NCBI GenBank assembly: GCA_011525845.1
Contig: WYBP01000008.1
Span: 310,001 to 374,000 of the forward strand
DNA from: Gemmatimonadaceae bacterium
GTDB taxonomy: Bacteria > Gemmatimonadota > Gemmatimonadetes > Gemmatimonadales > Gemmatimonadaceae
DNA: 64,000 bases
Direction: 5' to 3'
The notes below the pieces were generated by a model. The model ran no database searches and was not told the origin of the DNA. It worked only from the letters and a program-made list of their open reading frames with translations. Made by a program: the position numbers and the translations under genes. Below, piece after piece: positions 8,754 through 17,388 of this stretch (position 1 is its first letter; the number at the start of each line of letters is the position of its first letter).

Positions 8754-10781
8754 GTGGACCCGTCCCGCTACGCCGACCTCTTTCGCACCGAGAGCCGCGA
8801 CCAGCTCTCGGCGATCAACGCCGCCCTGCTCGCGCTCGAGCAGGGCGAGACGTCGCGCGAGCCGGTGGATGCGATCTTCCGCGGCGTGCACACGATCAAG
8901 GGGATGAGCGCGACGATGGGCTACGCCGCCGTCGCCGAGTTCTCGCACGAGCTCGAGTCGCTGCTGGACAAGGTGCGCTCGGGGGACCAGGGACTCACCC
9001 CCGACCTGATGGATGCGCTCTTCGCGGCGGCGGACGCGCTCGAGGCGGGTGTCGACGCCGCCAGCGAGTCTGCGGCGCTCACCCCCGCGATGCGCCGCGC
9101 GCTCGAGCGGCTGCACGACGTGGCGGGGGGGCGTTCGACGGCCGAGTTCCGGGTGATGCGCCCGTCGGATGCCGCGACGAGCGCGGCGGAGCTGGCCGCG
9201 GCCGCCGCGGTGGCGCTCCAGGCGGCGCTCGAGGGGCCGGGCACGCATGTGCAGGTGGTGCAGTCCGCCGCGGCGCTCCTCCCCGGTGTGCGCGCGTTCA
9301 TGGCGGTGCAGCGCCTGCGCGAGCTCGGCGAGGTGCACGCCGTCTCGCCGACCGTGGAGCAGCTGCAGGCGTCGACGACCCCGCAGATCTTCCGCGTGCG
9401 GCTCGAGACCTCGGCCGGCGACGCGGAGATCGAGCGTGCCGTGCGCAGCGCCGGCGACGTCGAGAGCGTCTCGATCGAGCGACGCGAGCCGCGTCCGGTG
9501 CCGGAGGGTGCCGCGGGTGTCGCGGGCGCCGCGGGCACCGGGGTCGTCGAGGATCGCCGGACCACCGCCGGCCGGCGTGCGACCGACGTGCCCCGCGCGG
9601 TGGACGAGTTCGGCCAGCCCGTGGAGCGGCGCGAGGCCCCGCGGGCGCGGCACGTGCGGATCGAGCTCTCGCGTCTGGATGCGCTGCTCAACCTGATCGG
9701 CGAGCTCGTGATCGTGCGCGGACGGCTGCAGCGGGAGACCCGGGGGGTGCCGCTGCCGGCGCTCCACGAGGCCGTCGCCGACGCGGCACGGCTGATCGGC
9801 GACCTGCAGACGGAGATCATGACGAGCCGGCTCGTCCCGGTGGGGCAGGTGTTCGACCGCTTCCCGCGGCTCGTGCGCGACACGGCGCGCGCGCTCGGCA
9901 AGGACGTGCTCTTCTCGATCGAGGGGAAGGAGATCGAGCTCGACCGGTCCGTGCTGGACGAGATCGGCGAACCGGTGGTCCACTGCCTGCGCAACGCGGT
10001 GGACCACGGGCTCGAGCTCCCCGAGGTGCGGGAGGCGGCGGGGAAGCCGCGCGCGGGGCGACTGATCCTCGCGGCCCAGCGCGACCGCGCGGCCGTGGTG
10101 ATCAGCGTGCGGGACGACGGGCGCGGGATCGACCGCGACCGCGTGCTCAAGCGCGCCCTCGCGCTCGGCATGGTGCCGCCGGGCACCGTGGTGCTCGACG
10201 ACGACGCCATGCTGCGCTGCATCTCGCACCCCGGGTTCTCCACCGCGGAGTCCGTCACCGGGGTGTCGGGGCGCGGCGTGGGGATCGACGCGGTGCAGGC
10301 GCGCACGCGTGCGCTCGGCGGCACCTTCGAGGTGAGCACGGTGCCGGGGGAGGGCACCACGGTCACCATCCGGCTCCCGGTGACGCTCGCGATCGTGCGC
10401 GCACTGCTCGCCCGGGTGGGGAACGAGCACTACGCGCTCCCGCTGGCCCACGTGCGGGAGACGATGGCGCACGGGCCCGCGGAGATCCGGCAGGTGCAGG
10501 GGCGGGACGTGCTGGTGCTGCGCGACGAGGTGCTGCCGATGCTGCGGCTGCGGGACGTGGTGCAGCTCCCGGAGGCCGCGGCGGCCCTGGCGGAGGAGAT
10601 CGTGGTGATCGAGCGCGGCGACCGCCGCGCCGGTCTGGTGGTCGATGAGCTCACGGGACAGGAGGATATCGTGGTCAAGTCGTTCGACGCGGTGCGGGAT
10701 GGCGCGACGCTCTTCAGCGGGGCGACCATCCTGGCGGACGGCGCGCCGGCACTCATCGTGGACGTGGGGAGCCTCCTGTGA
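8754..10781 (+). CDS. cheA: Chemotaxis histidine kinase CheA
   Basis: This 675-residue kinase is the hub of the chemosensory pathway. Domains in order are: Hpt (1-110) with the phosphorylated His46 in GVHTIKGMS; a variable region (about 120-290) that may hold the CheY/CheB-binding part; a dimerisation domain (about 300-360, RIELSRLDALLNLIGELVI); a GHKL ATPase (about 365-540, with VVHCLRNAVDHGLE and GRGVGIDAV); and a C-terminal CheW-like domain (about 545-675). The start is GTG at 8754; no clear Shine-Dalgarno sequence precedes it. The stop overlaps the cheC start by 4 bases. Confidence 0.95.
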   Translation: MDPSRYADLFRTESRDQLSAINAALLALEQGETSREPVDAIFRGVHTIKGMSATMGYAAVAEFSHELESLLDKVRSGDQGLTPDLMDALFAAADALEAGVDAASESAALTPAMRRALERLHDVAGGRSTAEFRVMRPSDAATSAAELAAAAAVALQAALEGPGTHVQVVQSAAALLPGVRAFMAVQRLRELGEVHAVSPTVEQLQASTTPQIFRVRLETSAGDAEIERAVRSAGDVESVSIERREPRPVPEGAAGVAGAAGTGVVEDRRTTAGRRATDVPRAVDEFGQPVERREAPRARHVRIELSRLDALLNLIGELVIVRGRLQRETRGVPLPALHEAVADAARLIGDLQTEIMTSRLVPVGQVFDRFPRLVRDTARALGKDVLFSIEGKEIELDRSVLDEIGEPVVHCLRNAVDHGLELPEVREAAGKPRAGRLILAAQRDRAAVVISVRDDGRGIDRDRVLKRALALGMVPPGTVVLDDDAMLRCISHPGFSTAESVTGVSGRGVGIDAVQARTRALGGTFEVSTVPGEGTTVTIRLPVTLAIVRALLARVGNEHYALPLAHVRETMAHGPAEIRQVQGRDVLVLRDEVLPMLRLRDVVQLPEAAAALAEEIVVIERGDRRAGLVVDELTGQEDIVVKSFDAVRDGATLFSGATILADGAPALIVDVGSLL

Positions 10782-11410
10782 GCGACGCCATGTATCCACC
10801 CGACGACCTGCGCTCGCTCAACGCCGCGCAGCTGGACGCCCTGCGCGAGGTGGCCAACATCGGCGCCGGTCACGCCGCCACGGCGCTCTCGCAGATGACG
10901 GAGCAGCAGATCATGATCTCGGTGCCCGAGCTCACGATCGCGGCCCTGGACGCGGTGCCGAACCAGATCTCGGCGCCCGAGGAACCCGTGGCCGCCGTGC
11001 TCATGCGCATGGAGGGGGACCTCACGGGCCTCACGCTGCTCGTCTTCCCGCAGCCGATCGCGATGCGCGTGGCGTCGCTCATGATGCGGCGGCCCGTCAC
11101 GGCGATGGGGGCGATCGAGGAGTCGGCGATCAAGGAGGCCGGCAACATCCTGAGCGCGGCCTACCTCAACGCGCTCGCCGACTTCATGCAGATGACGCTC
11201 CTCCCGTCGCCGCCGAGCCTGGCGATCGACATGAGCGACGCGATCTTCACGTCCACCTACGTGGCGAGCTCGCAGGGGGCCGCCTACGTGGTGTGCGTCG
11301 AGAGCGAGTTCCACCTGCAGGAGGCGTCCGAGCGCCTGCGCGGGTTCTTCCTCCTCCTCCCCGACCCGCCGAGCCTCCGGGCCATCCTGAAGGCCGTCAA
11401 CGTCGCGTGA
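10778..11410 (+). CDS. cheC: CheC-family CheY-P phosphatase
   Basis: This 210-residue protein has two copies of the CheC active-site pattern: LREVANIGAGHAATAL (about residues 21-36) and IEESAIKEAGNILSAAYLNA (about 113-132). CheC dephosphorylates CheY-P and in other species is stimulated by CheD, which is encoded at 21730. This fits the absence of cheZ. The start is GTG in the GTGA overlap with cheA; an ATG four codons later (10790) is an alternative. It overlaps the next gene by 4 bases. Confidence 0.9.
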   Translation: MSDAMYPPDDLRSLNAAQLDALREVANIGAGHAATALSQMTEQQIMISVPELTIAALDAVPNQISAPEEPVAAVLMRMEGDLTGLTLLVFPQPIAMRVASLMMRRPVTAMGAIEESAIKEAGNILSAAYLNALADFMQMTLLPSPPSLAIDMSDAIFTSTYVASSQGAAYVVCVESEFHLQEASERLRGFFLLLPDPPSLRAILKAVNVA

Positions 11411-14130
11411 CCGACCCGACCGCCACCCGGATCTCGGAGCGGGACCGCGAGGTCCTGCGGGGCTTCGCGCGTCGCATCGACCCGTCGGACGCGGGGGCGC
11501 ACAACAACCTCGGGGTCCTCTACTTCAACAAGGGGCTCTACCAGGAGGCGGTGGCCGCCTTCACGCAGGCGCTCGAGCTCGACCCGAAGATGCAGGTGGC
11601 GCAGCGCAACCTCGAGGTGGCCTACTTCAACACGGGGTACTACGACCTCCGCGTCTCCGAGCTGCGCGACCGCCTCCGCGTGCGCCCGGACGACCGGGAC
11701 GCGCGCTGGGAGCTCGGGCGCGCCTTCGCGCTGCTGGGCCAGCACGAGGACGCGATCCCGGAGTTCCGCGCGATCCTCGCCCTCCGGCCGCGCGACGTCG
11801 CGGCCCGCATCCAGCTCGGCCTCTCCGAGAAGGCCAGCGGGCGGCTGGGCGACGCGCTGCAGTGGTTCCGCGAGGCGCTCCTGCTCGACCCCGAGAGCTC
11901 GCTCCTCCACTTCTACCTGGGCGAGGTGCTCTACAACCAGGGCGCCTTCGACGAGGCGCTCACCTCCCTCCGGCGGTCGATCCAGTACAGCCCCGAGAAC
12001 CCGGACGCGCACTTCCTGCTCTCGTTCGTGCTCGGCGACATGGGTCAGCACGAGGAGGCGCAGGAGGCGTCGAAGCGGGCGGTGCGCCTCAACCCGTCGC
12101 TCTCGCGCGCGCAGGCCAACCTCTCGCTCGACCAGTACGACCCGCGCAAGTACGAGGCGCTCCTCCCGGGCCGCCAGTCGCGGCGCTCGCAGGCGCAGAT
12201 GGCGATCGCGGAGGGGGAGCCGCTCGCGAACTACACGCTCGGGCTGGCGTACCGGAAGCAGGGGTTCGTCGCCGAGGCGATGCGCGCCTACCAGATCGCC
12301 CTGGAGAAGGGGGAGGACCGGGCGCTGGTGGTGCAGGCGATGGCGGAGCTGCACCTCATCCAGAAGGAGCCGCTGCCGGCGATCGAGCTGTACGAGTCGC
12401 TGATCGCGGAGCAGGAGGAGAGTCCCAAGCTCTGGAACGAACGGGGCGTGGCGCTGCACCAGGCGGGGCGGCACCAGGAGGCCGCCGAGAGCTACGTGCG
12501 CGCGCTCGAGGTCGACGCCGGGTACGCGCTGGCGCGGAACAACCTGGGCGTGGCGCTCTTCCACGGCGGCGCGCCCGACGACGCGGTGGACGCGTTCCGC
12601 GATGCGCTGCGCTCCGACCCGCACCTGGTGAAGGCGCGGCTCAACCTCGCGCTCCTCCTCACCCGCGGCCGGCGCTTCCAGCTCGCCCTCGAGGCGTACC
12701 GCCAGGCGCTCGAGTCGGCGCCCGAGCAGGCGGTGGCGTGGAACGGCATCGGGATGGTGCTCGCGGAGCTGCGCAAGTTCGAGGAGGCGCGCACGGCGTT
12801 CGCGCGCGCCATCCAGGCCAAGCCCGAGTACGCGGAGGCCCACTACAACCTGAGCTTCACCCTCTCGAACCTCGGCGACTTCGACGGGGCACTGCGTGAG
12901 ACCAAGCTCGCGCTCGAGCTCGACCCGTACTACGTGGGGCAGAAGTTCGCGCTCGCGATCGACCTCGAGTTCGAGGATCCCGACCTCTCGGTGGTGCCCG
13001 AGCTCGGCGGGGAGCACCGGATGACGACGGACGTGGACACGTTCACGTTCGATCCCACCCTCCTCGACTCGCTCTTCACCGAGCTCGCGCCCGTGGACGA
13101 GGCGGCGGCCGAGCCGCTCGAGAGCGACCCCTACCGACTGGCGCTCGACTATCTCTCGAAGGGGCTCACCGACCGCGCGATGGCGGAGACGCGGCGCGTG
13201 CTCGCGCGCGGCGGCGACGCCGCCACCGGGAACATCCTGCTGGGCGAGGCGCTCGGCCGGCAGGGGGCCTGGGGGGACGCGCTGGAGCGGTTCGAGGCGG
13301 CGCGCGAGCGGGAGGCGGACCACCCGGACGCGCTCCGCGGCCAGACGCAGAGTCTGCTGATGCTCGGGCGCGGCGCGGAAGCGGGCGTGGTGGCCGAGGA
13401 GCTGATCGCCTGCTCGCCGGACGACCCGGATGCGCTCCTGCTGGTCGCCACCGCGCGCTTCGAGTGCGGCGACCCGGACGGCGCGCTGCGCGCGCTCGAC
13501 CACGCGCGGCGCGTCTCGCCCGAGCGGGCGGACGTGCTGCGCGGCATCGGCAACATCACGCGCGCGCTGGGGAACGTCGACGCGGCGGTCGCGGCCTACC
13601 GGCACGCCCTGACGCTCGACGCCGACTTCGCGGCCGTCCGCTTCGACCTCGCCAAGCTCCTCACCCAGCGCGGGGAGTTCGACGAGGCGGAGCGCGAGCT
13701 CCGCGCGGCGCTCGAGTCGGTGCCCACGTACGCGGACGCGACCCTCGCGCTCGCCGGCGTCCTGCGCAGCACCCGGCGGACGCGCGAGGCGCTCACGATG
13801 CTGATCGAGTTCCTCGAGCGCGACCCCTACCACTTCGACGCGCTGATCGCGCTCGGCGAGCTCCTGCACGAGGTCGGACGCACGCAGGATGCGGCGGTGG
13901 CGTTCCAGCGCGTGCTGCGCTTCGACGAGACGCACGTGGGCGCGATCTTCTTCCAGGGCGTGGTGCTCGCGGCGCAGGAGCGCTTCCGCGAGGCGCTGGC
14001 CTGCTGGCGGCGCGTGGCGCTGCTCGAGCCGCAGAGCGAGTACGCGCGCCGGGCGTTCCGCGAGTCGCGCAAGGCGCAGCACCGGCTCGAGGGGACCGAG
14101 CCCGACAGTGCCGAGGGGCGGGAGGGCTGA
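11407..14130 (+). CDS. Large TPR-repeat protein (about 907 residues)
   Basis: The protein consists almost wholly of tetratricopeptide repeats. The first clear unit is NNLGVLYFNKGLYQEAVAAF near residue 35, and repeats continue to LPRVALLEPQ-like helices near the end. A less regular acidic stretch around residues 525-575 splits the array into two superhelices. There is no signal peptide and no membrane segment, so it should be a cytoplasmic scaffold. It starts at GTG overlapping cheC and overlaps the PATAN gene by one base. In Myxococcus a TPR protein (SgmX) binds MglA; a similar scaffold role for the MglA at 16785 is possible but is only inferred from context. Confidence 0.85.
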   Translation: MTDPTATRISERDREVLRGFARRIDPSDAGAHNNLGVLYFNKGLYQEAVAAFTQALELDPKMQVAQRNLEVAYFNTGYYDLRVSELRDRLRVRPDDRDARWELGRAFALLGQHEDAIPEFRAILALRPRDVAARIQLGLSEKASGRLGDALQWFREALLLDPESSLLHFYLGEVLYNQGAFDEALTSLRRSIQYSPENPDAHFLLSFVLGDMGQHEEAQEASKRAVRLNPSLSRAQANLSLDQYDPRKYEALLPGRQSRRSQAQMAIAEGEPLANYTLGLAYRKQGFVAEAMRAYQIALEKGEDRALVVQAMAELHLIQKEPLPAIELYESLIAEQEESPKLWNERGVALHQAGRHQEAAESYVRALEVDAGYALARNNLGVALFHGGAPDDAVDAFRDALRSDPHLVKARLNLALLLTRGRRFQLALEAYRQALESAPEQAVAWNGIGMVLAELRKFEEARTAFARAIQAKPEYAEAHYNLSFTLSNLGDFDGALRETKLALELDPYYVGQKFALAIDLEFEDPDLSVVPELGGEHRMTTDVDTFTFDPTLLDSLFTELAPVDEAAAEPLESDPYRLALDYLSKGLTDRAMAETRRVLARGGDAATGNILLGEALGRQGAWGDALERFEAAREREADHPDALRGQTQSLLMLGRGAEAGVVAEELIACSPDDPDALLLVATARFECGDPDGALRALDHARRVSPERADVLRGIGNITRALGNVDAAVAAYRHALTLDADFAAVRFDLAKLLTQRGEFDEAERELRAALESVPTYADATLALAGVLRSTRRTREALTMLIEFLERDPYHFDALIALGELLHEVGRTQDAAVAFQRVLRFDETHVGAIFFQGVVLAAQERFREALACWRRVALLEPQSEYARRAFRESRKAQHRLEGTEPDSAEGREG

Positions 14131-15110
14131 TGGCGATCGAGGGCCCACTCCGCGAACTCGGCATCCACGACGTCTTCCAGCTCCTTGACCTGAGCCGGAA
14201 GACGGGGACGCTGCGCGTCTTCTCCGAGCTCCGCGACAACGCCGGCACGGTGCTCTTCGAGAACGGGAAGATCATCAGCGCCGCCATCCGGTCCAACCCG
14301 CACCGCATCGGCGACCTCCTCGTCCGCTCCGGGCGCCTCTCCGACGTCGACATGGCGCGCGCGCAGCGCGAGCAGGCGCAGGGGGACACGCGCCGGCTCG
14401 GGGAGATCCTCGTCGCGCTCGGCCTCGTGACGACGAAGGAGATCGAGCGGCAGATGCGGCTGCAGATCGAGGCCGTGGTCTTCGAGCTGATGTCCTGGCG
14501 GGAGGGGTTCTTCCGCTTCGAGGAGGGGCTGGACGAGGAGGAACTGCCCGATGCGGGCGTCCCCATCTCGACCGAGTCGCTGCTGATGGAGGGGGCGCGC
14601 CGGATCGACGAGTGGTCACGGATCGCCGACCGCGTGCCGAACCTCTCGGTGATCCCCTATCTCACCCCTCCGGACGAGGACCACCCGCCGATGCTCGACC
14701 TCCTGCCGCAGGAGTGGCAGGTGCTGGCGCTCATCGACGGCGAGCGCGACCTGCGCGAGATGTCGGCGACGCTCGCGATGAGCGAGTTCGACGTCGCGCG
14801 CATCGTGTACGGCATGGTGACCACCGGGGTGATCCGGCTGCGGCAGCCGGAGCGCGCCTCGCGCGTGGCCCCCCTGCCGCGCGACCCGCTCCCGGCCGAG
14901 CGGCTGACGCCGATCGACCAGACGGCGGAGCCGGTGCGGCGGGGCGCCGCCGCCTTCCGCCGCGGAGACCTGCGCGAGGGGATCGCGGTGTGGAGCGCCT
15001 TCGTCGCGGCGGCGCCGGGCTACCCGGGGCATGCCGCCATCGCGCAGGGCGTCGACGCGGCGACCATCCTCTGGGACGTGCTCGAGCGGGAGGCCCCCGA
15101 TGTCGGCTGA
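14130..15110 (+). CDS. PATAN (DUF4388) domain protein 1
   Basis: This 326-residue cytoplasmic protein has an N-terminal PATAN/DUF4388 domain (about 1-110: LRELGIHDVFQLLDLSRKTG, VLFENGKIISAAI, RIGDLLVRSGRLS). A type-II-secretion-E-like helical segment follows (RRLGEILVALGLVTTKEIE), then a winged-helix-like part (about 190-245) and a short helical tail. PATAN proteins are known adaptors in two-component and surface-motility signalling, where some bind CheY-like regulators. It shares the N-terminal architecture with the protein at 19287, pointing to an old duplication around the MglA core. It overlaps the TPR gene (TGATG) and the next gene by 11 bases. Confidence 0.8.
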   Translation: MAIEGPLRELGIHDVFQLLDLSRKTGTLRVFSELRDNAGTVLFENGKIISAAIRSNPHRIGDLLVRSGRLSDVDMARAQREQAQGDTRRLGEILVALGLVTTKEIERQMRLQIEAVVFELMSWREGFFRFEEGLDEEELPDAGVPISTESLLMEGARRIDEWSRIADRVPNLSVIPYLTPPDEDHPPMLDLLPQEWQVLALIDGERDLREMSATLAMSEFDVARIVYGMVTTGVIRLRQPERASRVAPLPRDPLPAERLTPIDQTAEPVRRGAAAFRRGDLREGIAVWSAFVAAAPGYPGHAAIAQGVDAATILWDVLEREAPDVG

Positions 15111-15933
15111 CGACATCCGCGCCCTCAGCGAGCAGCTCGCGGCGGACCCGCACAGCCTCGCCTTCCTCCCCCTCGCGGAGGCGCTGCTGAGCCGGGGCGA
15201 CCTGGAGCACGCGGCCCGCGTCGCGCAGCGCGGGGCGGTGCGTCACGCCGGGCGCACCGAGGCGCACGACCTCGTGGCGCGGATCGCGCTCGCCCGGGGG
15301 GACGAGGCACGCGCCGAGAGCGCGTGGGAGTCGGTGCTGGCGCTCGAACCGCGCTTCGGCACGGCGCACCGCGGCCTCGGGCTCGTGCGCTACCGGCAGG
15401 GCCGGCTGGATGAGGCGCTCTTCCACCTCACCCAGGCCGCCGCCGACGATCCCGCGGACGACGTGGTCCGGAGCGCGCTCGAGGCGGTGCGGGGCGTGGT
15501 CGAGGCGCGCGATGCCAAGGCGCCTTCCCCCCGGAAGTCGGCGATCGTGCCCGCGGACGTCGCGGGGGAGTCGGCCGCCGCGCTCTTCGATCCCATCCTC
15601 GAGGACTCGCGCCAGGTGGCGCTCCTGCTCGATGCGGAGGGCCTGATCGCGGCCGGGGAGTACCGCACCGCGGACGGCCGGGACCTCGGACCCGAGATCG
15701 GGGCGCACCTCACCGGGGTGAGCGACGAGGCCGACCGCGCGATGCGGCACTTCGGCTTCGGGGCCTGGACGCGGCTCGTCATCGAGACCGAGGCGGCGAC
15801 GGTGGCGATGGCACCGGTGGAGGACGCGATGGCGCTCGTCGCCGCACCCGCGGACGTGCCGCTCGGCTTCGCCCGCCGGACGCTGGAGCGCTGCCTCGGC
15901 GTCGCCCGCACCTGGCTCGGGAGCGCCCGATGA
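15100..15933 (+). CDS. TPR plus roadblock-like protein
   Basis: The 277 residues fall into an N-terminal helical half with about three TPR-like repeats (LAFLPLAEALLSRGDLEHAA, FGTAHRGLGLVRYRQGRLDE) and a C-terminal half (about 160-277) with the alternating strand-helix pattern of roadblock/LC7 domains (VALLLDAEGLIAAGEYRTAD, TRLVIETEAATVAMAPVEDA). The roadblock assignment is by pattern only. Roadblock proteins bind small Ras-like GTPases; MglB is the roadblock GAP of MglA. It overlaps the preceding gene by 11 bases and the next by 4. Confidence 0.65.
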   Translation: MSADDIRALSEQLAADPHSLAFLPLAEALLSRGDLEHAARVAQRGAVRHAGRTEAHDLVARIALARGDEARAESAWESVLALEPRFGTAHRGLGLVRYRQGRLDEALFHLTQAAADDPADDVVRSALEAVRGVVEARDAKAPSPRKSAIVPADVAGESAAALFDPILEDSRQVALLLDAEGLIAAGEYRTADGRDLGPEIGAHLTGVSDEADRAMRHFGFGAWTRLVIETEAATVAMAPVEDAMALVAAPADVPLGFARRTLERCLGVARTWLGSAR

Positions 15934-16271
15934 GCGCCTACTCGCCGCTCATCGCTTCGGTCACGCGGCACCGCGGCGTCTCCGCGTGCCTCCTCGTCTC
16001 CGAGGAGGATGGCATCGTCGTCGAGGGGACGGCGCAGATCGGCGTGAGCACCGCGGCCTTCGCCGCGCTCACCGCGTCGCTCTACCGCAAGTCGGCGCGC
16101 GCCTCGGAGGCCGCGGGGTTCGGCACCGTGGCGTTCTTCGAGCTCGAGGCCGAACGGGGGCGCGTGCTGGCGGCGGGGCGGAACGGGCTGCTGATGGTCG
16201 CCGTGGCCGAGCCCCGGGTGAACGTGGGGCTGCTGCGGGTGGAACTGCTCCGTGCCGCGGAGTCGTTCTGA
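15930..16271 (+). CDS. Small roadblock/LC7-type protein (possible MglB-like regulator)
   Basis: A compact 113-residue protein with roadblock spacing: a first strand-turn-strand (VSACLLVSEEDGIVVEGT), a central helix (AAFAALTASLYRKSARAS), two more strands (TVAFFELEAERGRVLAAG, LLMVAVAEPRVNVGLLRVE) and a C-terminal helix. That is the fold of MglB, the activator of MglA. The order roadblock, roadblock-like, MglA supports this role. Sequence identity to MglB was not tested. It overlaps both neighbours (ATGA upstream, one base downstream). Confidence 0.65.
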   Translation: MSAYSPLIASVTRHRGVSACLLVSEEDGIVVEGTAQIGVSTAAFAALTASLYRKSARASEAAGFGTVAFFELEAERGRVLAAGRNGLLMVAVAEPRVNVGLLRVELLRAAESF

Positions 16272-16747
16272 TGCGCCGCTCCCTCGCGCTCGGCTGGGCG
16301 GACGCGCCCCTCAAGCAGTTCGTGGACGACGCACGGCTCCAGCTCGCGGTGCTGATGCACACGAGTGGCCAGGTGCTCGCGCAGGTGGGCTTCCGGCGGT
16401 CACTCGACGTCCAGACCGCGTGCGCGCTCTCGGCCGCGATCAACGCCTCGGCGGAGCAGCTGGGACTCCTGGTGGACGGCACGCCCTTCCGCGGACTGCA
16501 CTACGCCGGGACCACGCGCCAGCTCTGGCTGGGCCAGGTCGGGTCCCGGGAGGACCCGTTCGTGCTGCTCGCGGTCTTCGACGGCGAGAGTTCATTGGGT
16601 ATCGTTCAGCTGTACCTGGAGGAGCTGCGCACCGCGCTCGGTGCGGCGTTGCCGGAGGCCGTGCTCGAGGAGGAGCCGCCGGCGCTCGCCGAGGATTTCG
16701 AGCGCGAGCTGAACCGCAACCTCGCCTCCCTCTTCGGGAGGGCGTGA
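16271..16747 (+). CDS. Roadblock/LC7-like protein adjacent to MglA
   Basis: This 158-residue protein is again of roadblock type by pattern: FVDDARLQLAVLMHTSGQVL (first strand pair), a helix around CALSAAINASAEQLG, strands LHYAGTTRQLWLGQV and PFVLLAVFDGESSLGI, then a helix and an acidic tail (EEEPPALAEDFERELNRNLA). It could be the partner or GAP of the GTPase encoded 37 bases downstream. Alternatively it could dimerise with the 113-residue protein to form a hetero-roadblock complex. The start is the ATG right after the TGA of the previous gene. Confidence 0.6.
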   Translation: MRRSLALGWADAPLKQFVDDARLQLAVLMHTSGQVLAQVGFRRSLDVQTACALSAAINASAEQLGLLVDGTPFRGLHYAGTTRQLWLGQVGSREDPFVLLAVFDGESSLGIVQLYLEELRTALGAALPEAVLEEEPPALAEDFERELNRNLASLFGRA

Positions 16748-16784
16748 CCGTGCAGCCCTCCTGTCCTCGTCACCTGACCCCGCC

Positions 16785-17387
16785 GTGAGCCTCGTCAACT
16801 ACGCGACGCGCGAGATCACCTGCAAGATCGTCTACTACGGCCCCGGGCGGTCGGGGAAGACGACCAACCTGCACTACATCTACGGGCAGGTCCCGAACGA
16901 CCGGAAGGGGCAGATGGTCTCGCTCGCGACCCAGACGGACCGCACGCTCTTCTTCGACTTCCTGCCGATCGACCTGGGCACGATCTCGGGCTTCACCACC
17001 CGCTTCCAGCTGTACACGGTGCCGGGCCAGGTCTACTACCAGACCACGCGCAAGCTCGTGCTGCAGGGGGCCGACGGCGTCGTCTTCGTCGCCGACAGCC
17101 AGGCGCGGCAGCTCGCGGAGAACATCGAGTCGATGCAGGACCTGCACGCAAACCTCGCCGAGCAGGGCGTGGACGCGCGCACCCTGCCGCTGGTGATGCA
17201 GTACAACAAGCAGGACCTGCCGCCCGAGATCATCACCCCGGTGGCGGAGCTGGACGAGGCGCTGAACTTCCGCGGCGTCCCGTCGTTCCCGGCGGACGCG
17301 CTGCATGGCCCGGGCGTCTTCGAGACGCTGCGCGGGATCTCCGAGCTCGTGCTGCGGCGGCTGAGCACCGGTCAGGGCGCGGGCTGA
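16785..17387 (+). CDS. mglA: MglA-type small Ras-like GTPase
   Basis: This 200-residue protein contains only a GTPase domain. The P-loop is GPGRSGKT (19-26), the G3 region is TVPGQ as in MglA proteins, and the guanine-specificity motif is NKQD. MglA in Myxococcus and Bdellovibrio sets the leading cell pole for gliding and pili and is switched by MglB (GAP) and a RomR-based GEF. The start is GTG at 16785 (VSLVNYATREI), matching the usual MglA N-terminus (fNya.rEi..KIVYYGP). The next gene starts one base after the stop. Confidence 0.95.
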   Translation: MSLVNYATREITCKIVYYGPGRSGKTTNLHYIYGQVPNDRKGQMVSLATQTDRTLFFDFLPIDLGTISGFTTRFQLYTVPGQVYYQTTRKLVLQGADGVVFVADSQARQLAENIESMQDLHANLAEQGVDARTLPLVMQYNKQDLPPEIITPVAELDEALNFRGVPSFPADALHGPGVFETLRGISELVLRRLSTGQGAG

Positions 17388-17388
17388 G

